A stretch of 64,000 nt of DNA from the NCBI RefSeq assembly GCF_900129905.1, contig NZ_FQXG01000005.1:227059-291058 (forward strand), read 5' to 3'. The stretch is from Ferrimonas marina (GTDB taxonomy: Bacteria > Pseudomonadota > Gammaproteobacteria > Enterobacterales > Shewanellaceae). The translations under genes and the position numbers were made by a program. Shown piece by piece: positions 36,639 to 45,851 of this stretch. The notes beneath the pieces were generated by a model. It saw only the letters and a list, made by a program, of their open reading frames with translations. It did not search any database and was not told the DNA's origin. Every line of letters begins with the position of its first letter. The first letter of the stretch is position 1.

Positions 36639-38165
36639 ATGAGTGACCAACACAACCAAACACGCCGCCAGCTGATCAAGGGCCTGGGAATCACCGGGGT
36701 GGCCATGGCCGCCGCACCGGCCCTGGCCGCCAGCCCGTCGGCGGAGCAAGGCTTCGACCGCGAATACGACATCATCATCATCGGCTCCGGCTTCGCCGGC
36801 CTGGCCGCCGGCATCGAGGCCAAGCGCAAGGGCTTCAAAAAGGTGGTGATCCTGGAGAAGATGCCCACCATCGGTGGTAACTCCGCCATCAACGGCGGCC
36901 TGTTCGCCGCGCCCAATACCGAGATGCAGCGCCGCGACGGCGTCACCGACTCCGTGGAAGCCATGGTGCAAGACCAGCTGGCCGCCGGCCGTGGCATTGC
37001 CGATGAGACCTTGCTGCGCCACGTGGCCGAACACGCCAACGAGGCGCTGGAGCTGTGCATCGAGGCGGGGGCGGAGTTCCACCCCTACCTGCAGCAGCTG
37101 GGCGGTCACTCGGTGCCCCGTACCTACCAGACCAGCGTCAGCTGTGGCGCCGGCATCACCCAACCGCTGCTGAAACTGGCCCGCAAAGAGGGCGTTGAGG
37201 TGATCACTCGCGCCAACTTCCTCAACTTCGTCACCGACGCCAAGGGCGGCGTGGCCGGCATCGAGGTGGAGCATGGCTACTACTACGAGCGCAAACTGGC
37301 CGAGGGCAAGCGCGAGCGCCTCAAGGCCGGCAAAGGCGTGATCGTCGCCACCGGCGGCTTTGCCCAGAACGTACCGCTGCGCCAATCCCAGGATCCGACC
37401 CTGACCGACGAGATCGGCAGCACCAACATGAAAGGGGCCACCGGCGAAGCGATGCTGCAGATGTTCCGCCTCGGCGGCGTGCCGGTGCACCTGGCTCACA
37501 TCCAGTCCGGCCCCTGGGCCTCCCCGGATGAAGGCGGCTTCGGCTACGTCTCCAACTACTGCATCTTCAACTTCCCGCACTCCATGGCGGTCAACCGTGC
37601 CACCGGCCGTCGCTTTATGAACGAGATCGCCGACCGCAAGACCCGCGCCGACGCCATCATCGAGAACCGGGATGCCCAGGGCGAAGCCCAGCCGCCACTG
37701 CTGATCACCAGCTACGAGCAGGCCAACAAGCACCCCAACTGCGCTAAGGTACTGCGCTACAACGTCGGCTGGAAGTTCGACACCCTGGAGGAGCTGGCCG
37801 ACCACTTCGGCACCCCCAAGGATGCGCTCAAGGCCCAGCTGGCCGAGTACAACGGCTACATCGAGGCCGGCGAAGACAAGCAGTTTGGCAAGATCATCGC
37901 CGACTCCAACCGCATCAAGGTGGAGGCCCCATTCATGGTGGTCCGCCTCTGGCCCAAGGTGCACTACTGCCAGGGCGGTGTGCAGATCACCCCTGATGCC
38001 GAGGTGATCGACTCCCTCACCGGTGCCCCCATCCCGGGCCTGTTCGCCGCCGGCGAGGTAGCCGGTGGGATCCACGGGGTCAGCCGCCTGGGCAGCTGCT
38101 CCATCCCCGAGTGCATGGTGATGGGCATGACCGCCGCCCGTACCCTGGCCAGCCGCAAGGCCTAA
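36639..38165 (+). CDS. Periplasmic flavocytochrome c-type reductase, FAD subunit
   Basis: 508 residues from 36639 (GAGGGG upstream). Tat-type signal (TRRQLIKGLGITGVAM). FAD-binding IIIIGSGFAGLAAGIEA; fumarate-reductase-family active-site elements GRRFMNEIADR (Arg), HYCQGGVQI and GEVAGGIHGVSRLG (Arg). The substrate-position HY-C-Q differs from the HHTMGG of fumarate reductase FccA, so fumarate is not assured. Urocanate, methacrylate or (aryl)acrylate-type alkenes are equally possible. It lacks the heme domain of FccA; the tetraheme cytochrome is encoded 10 bp downstream. Confidence 0.88.
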   Translation: MSDQHNQTRRQLIKGLGITGVAMAAAPALAASPSAEQGFDREYDIIIIGSGFAGLAAGIEAKRKGFKKVVILEKMPTIGGNSAINGGLFAAPNTEMQRRDGVTDSVEAMVQDQLAAGRGIADETLLRHVAEHANEALELCIEAGAEFHPYLQQLGGHSVPRTYQTSVSCGAGITQPLLKLARKEGVEVITRANFLNFVTDAKGGVAGIEVEHGYYYERKLAEGKRERLKAGKGVIVATGGFAQNVPLRQSQDPTLTDEIGSTNMKGATGEAMLQMFRLGGVPVHLAHIQSGPWASPDEGGFGYVSNYCIFNFPHSMAVNRATGRRFMNEIADRKTRADAIIENRDAQGEAQPPLLITSYEQANKHPNCAKVLRYNVGWKFDTLEELADHFGTPKDALKAQLAEYNGYIEAGEDKQFGKIIADSNRIKVEAPFMVVRLWPKVHYCQGGVQITPDAEVIDSLTGAPIPGLFAAGEVAGGIHGVSRLGSCSIPECMVMGMTAARTLASRKA

Positions 38166-38175
38166 GGAGAACAGA

Positions 38176-38514
38176 ATGAAGAAGCTACTGACTGTCGCCC
38201 TGCTGGCCCTGGGCCTGGCAACCACCGCACAAGCCGTCGAGGTTCGAGGCTGGCACGATGGCCTGACCTGCCAGGACTGCCACGACCAGGGGATCAAAAA
38301 GTACCCCAGTGACCAGGCCTGCCTGAGCTGCCACAACGTCGATGACCTGGCCGAGGCCACCGCTCGGGAAGGTAAGGACAAATGGCAAAACCCGCACAAC
38401 AACCTGCACTTTGGCAAAGAAACCCCCTGCACCGAGTGTCACGGTGAGCACCAGCCCAAGGAGCACCTCTGTGCCCAGTGCCACACCTTCGATTACCCGG
38501 ATCACAAGCAGTAA
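38176..38514 (+). CDS. Periplasmic tetraheme cytochrome c (flavocytochrome heme subunit)
   Basis: 112 residues: signal peptide ~1-20 and four CXXCH motifs (CQDCH, CLSCH, CTECH, CAQCH). It matches the heme domain that is fused to the FAD domain in FccA. It should pass electrons from the CymA-type quinol oxidase to the FAD subunit encoded immediately upstream. AAGGAG precedes the start. Confidence 0.93.
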   Translation: MKKLLTVALLALGLATTAQAVEVRGWHDGLTCQDCHDQGIKKYPSDQACLSCHNVDDLAEATAREGKDKWQNPHNNLHFGKETPCTECHGEHQPKEHLCAQCHTFDYPDHKQ

Positions 38515-38533
38515 TCCACAAGGTTAAAACGCA

Positions 38534-38562
38534 AAAAGGGCGCCGCAAGGCGCCCTTTCTTG
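38534..38562. terminator. Bidirectional terminator
   Basis: AGGGCGCC-GCAA-GGCGCCCT hairpin flanked by A5 and TTTCTTGTT, between convergent cytochrome and lysR genes. Confidence 0.88.
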
Positions 38563-38590
38563 TTCTGTGCTCTTTGGAGCCGAGGCCCAC

Positions 38591-39445
38591 TCAGTGGGTC
38601 AGCGCCCGGCGCTGGGTGCGCAACAGCTCGATCAGCTGGCGCATCGCCGGGGTCAATTCAGTACGGCCCTGGTAGATGGACTCGTTGAACACCGGCAGCT
38701 TGGGCAACGGCAGCAGATCGTCCAGTACCTGCATCTGCTCACCGATGCGAAAATCCGCAATGGGGGCGATGGCCAGGTCGTTCTCCACCGCCAGGCACAG
38801 CGCCTCCGGCGAGGGCGAGGAGAGCACCACCTGCAGCGGCGGCATGCTCAGGTGATGGCGGGCAAATACCTGGGTGCGAATGGGGCAGTTTTCCGGATAG
38901 AGCGCCACCGGGATAGGACTGCGCTCCCAGGCTGAGCCGCCTTTGCTGCCCGCCCAGTGAAAGCGACGCTCAAACAGCAGCTCGGCGTTGGGCTGATGCT
39001 CCCAGTGGGTGCCCACCACCAGGTCCAGCTCGCCCTGCTCCAGGCGACGGTAGAGGTTGCCGCTGACGTCGGTATCCAGCACCAGCTCGATGCTGGTGAA
39101 ATCGCGAATGAACTGGAGGATAGAGGCGTTGAGGTAGCGTGCCACGTAGTCGGTGGGCAAACCCAGCCGGATCACCTCGGTGTGCTGGGCCCGGTTCAGA
39201 TCATCCAGCGCGGCTACGTTCAGCTGCACCATCTGGCGGGCGTACACCAGCAGCGTCTCCCCGGCCGGGGTCAGCGACACGCCCTTGTTGTCACGAAACA
39301 GCAGCTGCTTGCCCACGGTGCCTTCCAGCCGCTTGATCTGCAGACTGACCGCCGACTGGGTGCGCAGCACCTGCTCTGCTGCCCGCGACAGGTTGCCGCA
39401 TTCAGCGATGGCAATGAAACTTTCTAGCAGCTCTATCTTCAGCAT
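38591..39445 (-). CDS. LysR-family transcriptional regulator
   Basis: 284 residues. N-terminal HTH (LLESFIAIAECGNLSRAAEQVLRTQSAVSLQIKRLE) and an effector-binding domain. It ends convergent to the flavocytochrome genes and starts divergent from a TetR gene; either could be a target, but the operator palindromes upstream of the flavocytochrome do not look like LysR sites. Confidence 0.92.
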   Translation of the reverse strand: MLKIELLESFIAIAECGNLSRAAEQVLRTQSAVSLQIKRLEGTVGKQLLFRDNKGVSLTPAGETLLVYARQMVQLNVAALDDLNRAQHTEVIRLGLPTDYVARYLNASILQFIRDFTSIELVLDTDVSGNLYRRLEQGELDLVVGTHWEHQPNAELLFERRFHWAGSKGGSAWERSPIPVALYPENCPIRTQVFARHHLSMPPLQVVLSSPSPEALCLAVENDLAIAPIADFRIGEQMQVLDDLLPLPKLPVFNESIYQGRTELTPAMRQLIELLRTQRRALTH

Positions 39446-39564
39446 GGGCCGGTATTAACAATGCAAATGTCGTGATGATATTAAGTCAATTTACGACAGG
39501 CTCGGAGCCCCCTATCTTGGCTTTGTGACCCCGCCCGCGGATCGCGCAGACAAGAGAGAAAATC

Positions 39565-40218
39565 ATGACTGACTGGAACAAACGGGACCGCTTCTTGACC
39601 GATGTGGCCGAGCGATTGCTGGAGGCACAGCCGGACTTGTCGCTGTGTCGGGTGCACCTGGTGGCCCCCAGCGGGATCAGTCGTGGTACCGTCTACAACC
39701 ACTTTCCCCAGGAGTCGGATCTGATGCTGGCGCTGTGCTGTCGCCGCTATGAGCGCGCGCTGCAGCAACGGGCACGCTTCGCCCAGCAGCAGTCCGATCC
39801 GTTGGTGGCGTTCCAGTTGCTGCACTGCTGGTTATTGTGGAACTGCCAGCGCCCCGGGCAGCAACAGATCCTCCGGCAGGACCCGGGTAACGACGCCCAG
39901 GGCAGTGAGCCCCATCTGAGCCACTATCGGCGCCTGCGCGAGCAGATGATGGCCCAGCTGGAGGCGGCCATCGCCGCCCTGAGCCAGGACCGTGCATTTG
40001 ACCGGGTGCCACTGATCGCCAGCTACGTCCGTGGCTCGCTGCTGCAGTGCAGCGAATCGCCCCGGGCCAGCGAGGACGCCTCGCTCTACAGCCAGTACTG
40101 CTACGGTCTGCTGCAGCTGCTGGGCCGCTCCGACTGCCGACCGCTGGACCAGGAGCAACTAAGCCAACAGCTGGCTCAATGGCAAGGTGAGCCGGCCAGC
40201 CCACGCCTCTGCGCCTAG
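39565..40218 (+). CDS. TetR-family transcriptional regulator
   Basis: 217 residues. HTH recognisable from GISRGTVYNHFPQESDLMLAL. The C-terminal ligand domain is not diagnostic. Divergent from lysR with a 119-bp gap. Confidence 0.85.
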   Translation: MTDWNKRDRFLTDVAERLLEAQPDLSLCRVHLVAPSGISRGTVYNHFPQESDLMLALCCRRYERALQQRARFAQQQSDPLVAFQLLHCWLLWNCQRPGQQQILRQDPGNDAQGSEPHLSHYRRLREQMMAQLEAAIAALSQDRAFDRVPLIASYVRGSLLQCSESPRASEDASLYSQYCYGLLQLLGRSDCRPLDQEQLSQQLAQWQGEPASPRLCA

Positions 40219-40241
40219 GCCCCTGAATTAATCGGGCGGTG

Positions 40242-40838
40242 TTACTTGGGCCGGTGCTTGCCACCGGTCCAGCCGCCCTTGGCCAGGGCTTCCTCCCCCA
40301 TCGCCTGGGCCGGGGCCTCGATCTCGGTGGCCATGGAGTCGTTCCAGCGGTTTAAGAAGCCATAAAGAGCAATGGCCCCGGTGATCTCAACGATCTGGGT
40401 CTCATCCCAGTGCTGACGCAGTCGCGCCATCAGCGGCTCATCCACCGCATTGGGCACGCTGCCCGCCGCCAGGGCGTAATCCAGCGCCACTCGCTCCGCC
40501 TCGCTGTAGAGCGGACTGGTTTGGTATTCCCACAACGCCAGTACCTTGTCATGGGGCACGTCGTGCAGCTCCGCGGCGATCAACGAGTGCGCCTCGCAAT
40601 ACTGGCAGCCGGCGGCGCGACTACAGAAATGCGCCAGCAAGCGCTTAAAGCCCGGATCCACCGTGCCGTTGGGATCCATCACCGCCCGGGTCAGGGTACC
40701 GAAGCCGGACACCATGGCAGGTACCCGCTGCATGGTCAGAAGGCTGTTGGGGACAAAACCAAGGATCCGGACAAACAGGGCAAAATCGTCGGCCAGTTCG
40801 GGGCTGTGATCCGCAGGGAGGGGGGAGAGAAGAGGCAT
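40242..40838 (-). CDS. AhpD-like carboxymuconolactone decarboxylase family protein
   Basis: 198 residues from 40838 (AAGGAAAG upstream). AhpD fold with CQYCEAHS catalytic Cys pair and His. Likely alkylhydroperoxidase-type redox activity. Convergent with the TetR gene. Confidence 0.85.
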   Translation of the reverse strand: MPLLSPLPADHSPELADDFALFVRILGFVPNSLLTMQRVPAMVSGFGTLTRAVMDPNGTVDPGFKRLLAHFCSRAAGCQYCEAHSLIAAELHDVPHDKVLALWEYQTSPLYSEAERVALDYALAAGSVPNAVDEPLMARLRQHWDETQIVEITGAIALYGFLNRWNDSMATEIEAPAQAMGEEALAKGGWTGGKHRPK

Positions 40839-40895
40839 GGGGCTTTCCTTGTCATGGTGTGAAAGCCCCAAGTTAACACGCGAGATGGCAGGGGG

Positions 40896-41408
40896 TTAGC
40901 TTCGACCCTTCGCCCGCTTCTCCATCAGCTCGCGGTTTTGTTCCAGGGTCAGCTGCACCACCTCGGAGCCGCTGAGGCGGTCGTGCATCGCCAATCGCTC
41001 GTCATCCCACAACAGGCTGATATTTGCCAGGCCGCCAAAGGCATACAGCACCCGATACAGGCTCTGTTGCCGGTTCATCAGGCCGCCATCGCGACGCTGC
41101 ACCCGCAAGCGCCAGGCACGCATCCCAAGGGTCTGGCCGCTGCGGGTCCAGCTCCAGACAAACAGCCCGATCACCGCTGCCAGGCAGCCGGAGTAATAGA
41201 GGCTGCTCCACACCGTGCTGTGCTGCAGGACATCCGAGGTGTGCTCCAGGCCACCGCGATCGATCAGGCCGGTGCCCACCAGCAGGGCAAACAGGGCGAA
41301 CAGCAGGGTGCCGGCCAGCATGTAGACCGCCAGGGCCAGCAGGAAGTCGTAAACCCAGGCCGCCAGGCGACGCCAGAATGAGGCCCGCGGGGCGTTGGCA
41401 AAGGACAT
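40896..41408 (-). CDS. RDD-family membrane protein
   Basis: 170 residues from 41408 (GGAG upstream). RDD signature at the start (ASFWRRLAAWVYDFLLALAVYML), a second TM pair, and the closing SGQTLGMRAWRLRVQRRDG and DDERLAMHDRLSG segments. Function unknown; some RDD proteins are Na+/H+ antiporters. Confidence 0.88.
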   Translation of the reverse strand: MSFANAPRASFWRRLAAWVYDFLLALAVYMLAGTLLFALFALLVGTGLIDRGGLEHTSDVLQHSTVWSSLYYSGCLAAVIGLFVWSWTRSGQTLGMRAWRLRVQRRDGGLMNRQQSLYRVLYAFGGLANISLLWDDERLAMHDRLSGSEVVQLTLEQNRELMEKRAKGRS

Positions 41409-41499
41409 GGTGCGCTCTCCGTGCAAATCAGTGAGCCGCAGTCTACCAGACCCAAGCCCCCAGCAACGTGCAGTTTTTGCCCAGTTGGGCCGATTCCCC

Positions 41500-41527
41500 T
41501 TGCTGCCCCCACCGCTTTCTATATAAT
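41500..41527 (+). promoter_or_regulatory. Promoter of tRNA-Leu
   Basis: TTGCTG (41500-41505), 16-bp spacer, TATAAT (41522-41527), then a short AACGTCAC discriminator before the tRNA. Confidence 0.7.
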
Positions 41528-41540
41528 GCAACGTCACTAA

Positions 41541-41627
41541 GCCGGGATGGCGGAATTGGTAGACGCAGCGGATTCAAAATCCGCCGGTGGTGACACCTTG
41601 GGGGTTCAAGTCCCCCTCCCGGTACCA
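41541..41627 (+). tRNA. tRNA-Leu (anticodon CAA)
   Basis: 87 nt with encoded CCA. Acceptor GCCGGGA/TCCCGGT, long variable arm (GGTGGTGACACC), anticodon loop TTCAAAA, T arm GGGGGTTCAAGTCCCCC. Confidence 0.96.
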
Positions 41628-41637
41628 TATCCAGAGA

Positions 41638-41672
41638 GAGCCCCGAAGCGGAAACGCTTCGGGGCTTTTTCG
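41638..41672 (+). terminator. tRNA-Leu terminator
   Basis: GCCCCGAAGCG-GAAA-CGCTTCGGGGC followed by TTTTT. Confidence 0.9.
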
Positions 41673-41733
41673 TTTCTGAATAGCTGCGAGCGGTTCATTG
41701 GTCCATCGGTTGGCTGCTTAATGTCGTTAACTG

Positions 41734-41759
41734 AAAAAGGGGCCATCAGGCCCCTTTTT
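41734..41759. terminator. Glycerate kinase operon terminator
   Basis: AAAAAGGGGCC-ATCA-GGCCCCTTTTT, a symmetric hairpin 20 bp after the kinase stop. Confidence 0.85.
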
Positions 41760-41779
41760 CATTGTTACTGGCAGAGGTG

Positions 41780-42931
41780 CTAACCCATCTGCTTACCCAC
41801 CGCCAGGGCGTGGGCCACGTTGCGGGCGGTCATCTCAACGTTCAGCGCCGCGTCGCGCAGCGCCTCCTCCAGGCTGACCGAGCGCGGTACCACCGCAAAC
41901 ACCGCATCGATGCCGTGCTGGTGCACCACCGCATAGTCTTCCGACATGCAACCGGCGATGGCGATCACCGACTTGCCCGCGGCTTTGGCGGTCTTGGCCA
42001 CGCCGAATGGGGTTTTGCCGTGGATGGTCTGGCTGTCGATACGTCCCTCCCCGGTGATCACCAGGTCGGCGTCCTTGACCGCCGAGGCCAGGTCCACCGC
42101 ATCGATGACGATCTCAATGCCCGGTCGCAGCTGCGCACCGAGCAGGCCCAGCAATGCCGCGCCCATACCACCGGCGGCGCCAGCACCGGGTACCGTAGTC
42201 ACCTCCACCCCCAGCTGCTGCTGGATCAGGGTGCCGTAGTGGGCCAGGTTGGTATCCAGCTGCATCACCATATCGGGGGTCGCGCCCTTTTGCGGACCAA
42301 AGATGGCGGAAGCGCCGGTGGTGCCGCACAGCGGGTTGTCGACGTCACAGGCCACCTCGATGCTCAATGCGTCCAGGCGCGGGTCCTTGTCGCTGACATC
42401 AATGCTGGCCAAGCGAGCCAGGGCACCACCGCCATAGCCGATCTCGCGCCCTTCCCCATCCAGCAGCTTAATGCCCAGGGCCTGGGCCATGCCGGCGCCA
42501 CCATCGTTGGTGGCACTGCCACCAATGCCGATGATCAGGTGGGTTGCACCGTGCTCCAGTGCCGCCTTGATAAGCTCACCGGTACCGTAGCTGGTTGTGA
42601 GCAGGGGGTTGCGTTGGGAAGGCGGCACCAGGTGCAAGCCGGAGGCCGCGGCCATCTCGATCACCGCCGTCTTGCCATCGCCCATCATGCCGAAGAAGGC
42701 ATCGACCTGATCGCCCAATGGGCCGGTGACCCGCACCGGGTGGATAGAGCCGCCACTGGCGTCCACCAGCGACTGCACCGTGCCTTCGCCGCCATCGGCC
42801 ATCGGCAGCTTAACGCAGTCCAGCTGAGAGAGCGCCTGGCTCAAGCCTTTCTCAATGGCGTCGCACACTTCCAGCGCGGTCAGGGACTCTTTAAACGAGT
42901 CCGGGGCAATCACAATCTTCATAACGGTCAT
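41780..42931 (-). CDS. Glycerate kinase (GarK/GlxK type)
   Basis: 383 residues. Phosphorylates glycerate to 2-phosphoglycerate. Family hallmarks: KIVIAPDSFKESLTALEVC at the start, MADGGEGTV, GIGGSATNDGGAGMAQALG, and VITGEGRIDSQT. It pairs with a GntP-family permease 11 bp upstream, giving an uptake-and-activation module. Confidence 0.94.
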   Translation of the reverse strand: MTVMKIVIAPDSFKESLTALEVCDAIEKGLSQALSQLDCVKLPMADGGEGTVQSLVDASGGSIHPVRVTGPLGDQVDAFFGMMGDGKTAVIEMAAASGLHLVPPSQRNPLLTTSYGTGELIKAALEHGATHLIIGIGGSATNDGGAGMAQALGIKLLDGEGREIGYGGGALARLASIDVSDKDPRLDALSIEVACDVDNPLCGTTGASAIFGPQKGATPDMVMQLDTNLAHYGTLIQQQLGVEVTTVPGAGAAGGMGAALLGLLGAQLRPGIEIVIDAVDLASAVKDADLVITGEGRIDSQTIHGKTPFGVAKTAKAAGKSVIAIAGCMSEDYAVVHQHGIDAVFAVVPRSVSLEEALRDAALNVEMTARNVAHALAVGKQMG

Positions 42932-42942
42932 CCCAAAAGCGG

Positions 42943-44208
42943 TTATCCCAACAGGCCAAAGACACCATATAGCAAGGTTGCGAGGATGGCGATGACCAAG
43001 CCCACAGCCGACTCATAAGGGATCAATTTCAGCCTCTCTTTGATGTCCATATGAACACTGCCGCCGGTGGCATGGAAGAAGCTACCGTGCGGCATGTGAT
43101 CCAGCACAGTGGCACCGGCATGGAGCATGGCAGCGCCGGCCAGCGCGGAGATCCCCACCTCCAGGATGGTGCTGGCAAAGACATTGGACGCCACCACGGT
43201 ACCGGCGGTGGTGGAGGCGGTGGCCAGGGACATCACCGCACCGCTGATCGGTGCCAGCAGATAAGCCGGCAAGCCCGTGGCTTCCAGCACGGCAATCAGA
43301 TCGCCGCGCAGCTCCGAGTTAGCGATGATCCCGGCCAAGGCGCCGGTCCCCAGCAGCATGACTGCCACCGGCGCCATTCGGGTCAGGCCCGCCACGGCAA
43401 AGTGGTTAACGCTCTTAGCCTTACCCATGGCCAGGGCGCCGAGCAGGCCCCCCAGCGGCAGTGCAATAAGTGGGTCTACCGCGATGCCGGCAATGGGGCG
43501 CAGGGCCAGCAGGCCGATGGCCACCACCGGCGCCACAATGGCGGGGCCAAAGCCGGGCAAGGCGCTCTGCTCAATCTGGATCACCTCAGACTCCGCCACC
43601 TTGGAGCCGCGCTGGGACAGGCTCTTGGCCAGCAGGTAGGCGGCAAACATGCCAATGAGGCCCGGCACCACGCCGGCGGCCATTAGCGAGGTCAGCGGCA
43701 CATCAAAGGCCTCGGAAGCGGCGATGGTATTGGGGTTGGGCGACATGATGTTGCCCCCTTTACCGCCGCCGATCATCGCCAGCAGCACTGCCATCTTGGA
43801 CAGATCGGTACGCCGGGCGATAGCCAGGGCGATGGGGGAGACGGTGATCACCGCCACGTCCACGAATACCCCGACGGCGGTGAGGATCATAGTGGCCATC
43901 GCCAGCGCCAGCAGTGCCCTGGCCTCCCCCACCTTCTGGACGATGGTTTCGGCGATGGAGGTGGCGGCACCGGACTCAATCAGTACCCCGGCCAGCACCC
44001 CGGCGGCGAGGATCCGCATCACCGCGGTGACGATGCCCTGGGCTCCGCCGATCATCAGCGCCACCGAGTCAGTCAGCGAGGCACCACCTACCAGGGCACC
44101 AATCAGGGCACCGAGCATCATGCCGTAGGCCGGGGGGACTCGTTTGAGGATCAGAACTATCGCAAGAACCAGTGCCACCAGGGCACCCAATGTGGATACG
44201 TCCGCCAT
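42943..44208 (-). CDS. GntP-family organic acid permease
   Basis: 421 residues from ATG 44208; a GTG at 44220 is an alternative. About 12 TM helices. IGGGKGGNIMSPNPNT and ATASTTAGTVVASN fit the gluconate:H+ symporter (GntP/GntT) family. The partner gene suggests glycerate as substrate. Confidence 0.9.
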   Translation of the reverse strand: MADVSTLGALVALVLAIVLILKRVPPAYGMMLGALIGALVGGASLTDSVALMIGGAQGIVTAVMRILAAGVLAGVLIESGAATSIAETIVQKVGEARALLALAMATMILTAVGVFVDVAVITVSPIALAIARRTDLSKMAVLLAMIGGGKGGNIMSPNPNTIAASEAFDVPLTSLMAAGVVPGLIGMFAAYLLAKSLSQRGSKVAESEVIQIEQSALPGFGPAIVAPVVAIGLLALRPIAGIAVDPLIALPLGGLLGALAMGKAKSVNHFAVAGLTRMAPVAVMLLGTGALAGIIANSELRGDLIAVLEATGLPAYLLAPISGAVMSLATASTTAGTVVASNVFASTILEVGISALAGAAMLHAGATVLDHMPHGSFFHATGGSVHMDIKERLKLIPYESAVGLVIAILATLLYGVFGLLG

Positions 44209-44320
44209 AACTGCGTACACCCATGTCGAGAGCGTGCCCTAAAGGGTAGCCAATTCCCCCATCTTCGGTGGGGCTTTGACTGGGCTATTCTTTGACAAAC
44301 GTTGGCTTGGAGAGCGCAGG

Positions 44321-44515
44321 ATGGAATGGATCGATTTAGCCCAGCAAACGCCCGACGATGGTGACGTGGTGCTGGTGTGGATGCCCGACAGCATGAACCA
44401 CATGGAGATCGTCCGATACGAGGAGGCCAGGGGCTTCTGGGACCTGGAAAACGACTGGGAAGCCCACGGTAACGTGACCCACTGGATGCGGGTAGAGCCA
44501 CCGGGCAAAGCCTGA
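44321..44515 (+). CDS. DUF551-type small protein
   Basis: 64 residues from 44321 (GGAG upstream). MEWIDLAQQTPDDGDVVLVW ... NVTHWMRVEPPG matches the short DUF551 pattern seen widely in phage-like and chromosomal loci. Function unknown. Confidence 0.7.
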   Translation: MEWIDLAQQTPDDGDVVLVWMPDSMNHMEIVRYEEARGFWDLENDWEAHGNVTHWMRVEPPGKA

Positions 44516-44612
44516 CCCCAGCTTGAACCGGCATCGATAAAGTCTCTCTAACATATTGTTTTTGGCTTATCATTGGTCCTATTACGCCAAACTCCGCAAT
44601 GCACCTTCAGCT

Positions 44613-44981
44613 ATGAATCAACCGGTCAATAAAAACCGCGGCCCGATACGTTTTGTTCAGGCCGGGATCTACTCTATGCAGGGCCTCAAGGCGGCCTACA
44701 AGAACGAGGAAGCCTTTCGTCAGGAGCTGTTCCTGGCGATCCTGCTGATCTGTGCCTCCTTCGCCTTCGATGTCACCGTACTCGAGCGGCTGTTCATGAT
44801 CGCCGTGGTGGTGCTGGTGCTGATCGTCGAGCTGCTCAACTCCGCGGTGGAAACCGTGGTGGATCGCATCGGCCCAGAGCATCACGAACTCTCCGGTCGG
44901 GCCAAGGACATCGGCTCGGCGGCGGTGTTCCTGTCGCTGCTGCTGGTGGCCGTGGTCTGGGCAGGGATCATCCTATGGTAA
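44613..44981 (+). CDS. dgkA: Diacylglycerol kinase
   Basis: 122 residues, standard length, three TM helices. Recycles diacylglycerol to phosphatidate. EEAFRQELFLAI and ELLNSAVETVVDRIG are the active-site motifs. Its stop overlaps the next start (ATGGTAA). Confidence 0.93.
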   Translation: MNQPVNKNRGPIRFVQAGIYSMQGLKAAYKNEEAFRQELFLAILLICASFAFDVTVLERLFMIAVVVLVLIVELLNSAVETVVDRIGPEHHELSGRAKDIGSAAVFLSLLLVAVVWAGIILW

Positions 44982-45625
44982 GGGCCATCACCCTGCTGCT
45001 GGCTGGATTGATGTGGCTGGCACCGGTTCAGGCGGAGCGGATCGCCCCAGCCCCGGGAGACGATTGGCAGCGCGCGTCTCGCAAGGGCGATAACAGCGTC
45101 TGGACCCGCGAGGTGCCCGGCACCGCAGTCAAAGAGGTGAAGCTGGAGGCGGTGATCGACGCCCCGGTGGAGCAGGTCTGGCGTACCATCGCCGAGATCG
45201 AGGCCTACCCCGATTTCATGCCCTACATCGACGCCATTGAGGTGGTGGGCAGCGATGAGGATGGAGAGCTGGTCTATCACCGGGTCAGCCCACCGTTGGT
45301 GAGCAAGCGTGACTACACCCTGTTGATCGTCAATGAAGAGGACCCGGAGCAGGGCCAGTACTACCGCTATTGGACCCCCCGCAACGAACAAGGCCCGGAG
45401 CCGCGCAGTGGCGTGGTGCGGCTGGAGATCTGCGATGGCAGCTGGGCGCTGAGCCGGCGCGAGGATGGCCGTACCCAGGCGACCTACTGGGTCTACACCG
45501 ATCCCGGCGGCAGCATCCCAGCCTGGCTGGCCAACCGGGCCAACACCGTGGGACTGTATGACATCCTCAAGGCGGTGGAGCGCCGCGCTCAAGACCTGAG
45601 CTGGCAGCAAGAAGGCAACGACTAG
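44975..45625 (+). CDS. Exported START/SRPBCC-domain protein
   Basis: 216 residues: signal peptide ~1-20 and a START-like fold (EVKLEAVIDAPVEQVWRTIAEIEAYPDFMPYIDAIEV; GGSIPAWLANRANTVGLYDILKAVE). Such domains bind lipids; overlap with dgkA suggests a related membrane-lipid role, by inference. Confidence 0.82.
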   Translation: MVRAITLLLAGLMWLAPVQAERIAPAPGDDWQRASRKGDNSVWTREVPGTAVKEVKLEAVIDAPVEQVWRTIAEIEAYPDFMPYIDAIEVVGSDEDGELVYHRVSPPLVSKRDYTLLIVNEEDPEQGQYYRYWTPRNEQGPEPRSGVVRLEICDGSWALSRREDGRTQATYWVYTDPGGSIPAWLANRANTVGLYDILKAVERRAQDLSWQQEGND

Positions 45626-45744
45626 GTTGTTGAGGTACGAGGCTCTGGGTCGCTAGGGCCGCCGGGGCCAAACCTACCCCTGACGCACTGCCCATTGCCG
45701 CTCACGTTGCACCATAGCTGACTTCGAGCTCTTCGCTCTTCGCG

Positions 45745-45790
45745 CCTAGTACCTAGAGCCCAGCACCTAGTACCCAGTACCTAGCGCCTC
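45745..45790. repeat. Degenerate CTAG heptamer array
   Basis: Seven units in a strict 7-bp register (CCTAG at 45745, 45752, 45766, 45780; CCCAG at 45759 and 45773; CCTCT at 45787). Same family as the arrays at 32395 and 48270. Confidence 0.8.
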
Positions 45791-45804
45791 TACAGCAGAC
45801 ATAA

Positions 45805-45838
45805 AAAAACACCGCCCGGAGGCGGTGTTTTCTTGTTG
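45805..45838 (-). terminator. rplI operon terminator
   Basis: ACACCGCC-CGGA-GGCGGTGT hairpin with TTTTTTT on the reverse strand, 15 bp after rplI. Confidence 0.88.
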
Positions 45839-45851
45839 GCTGAGTAACGAA

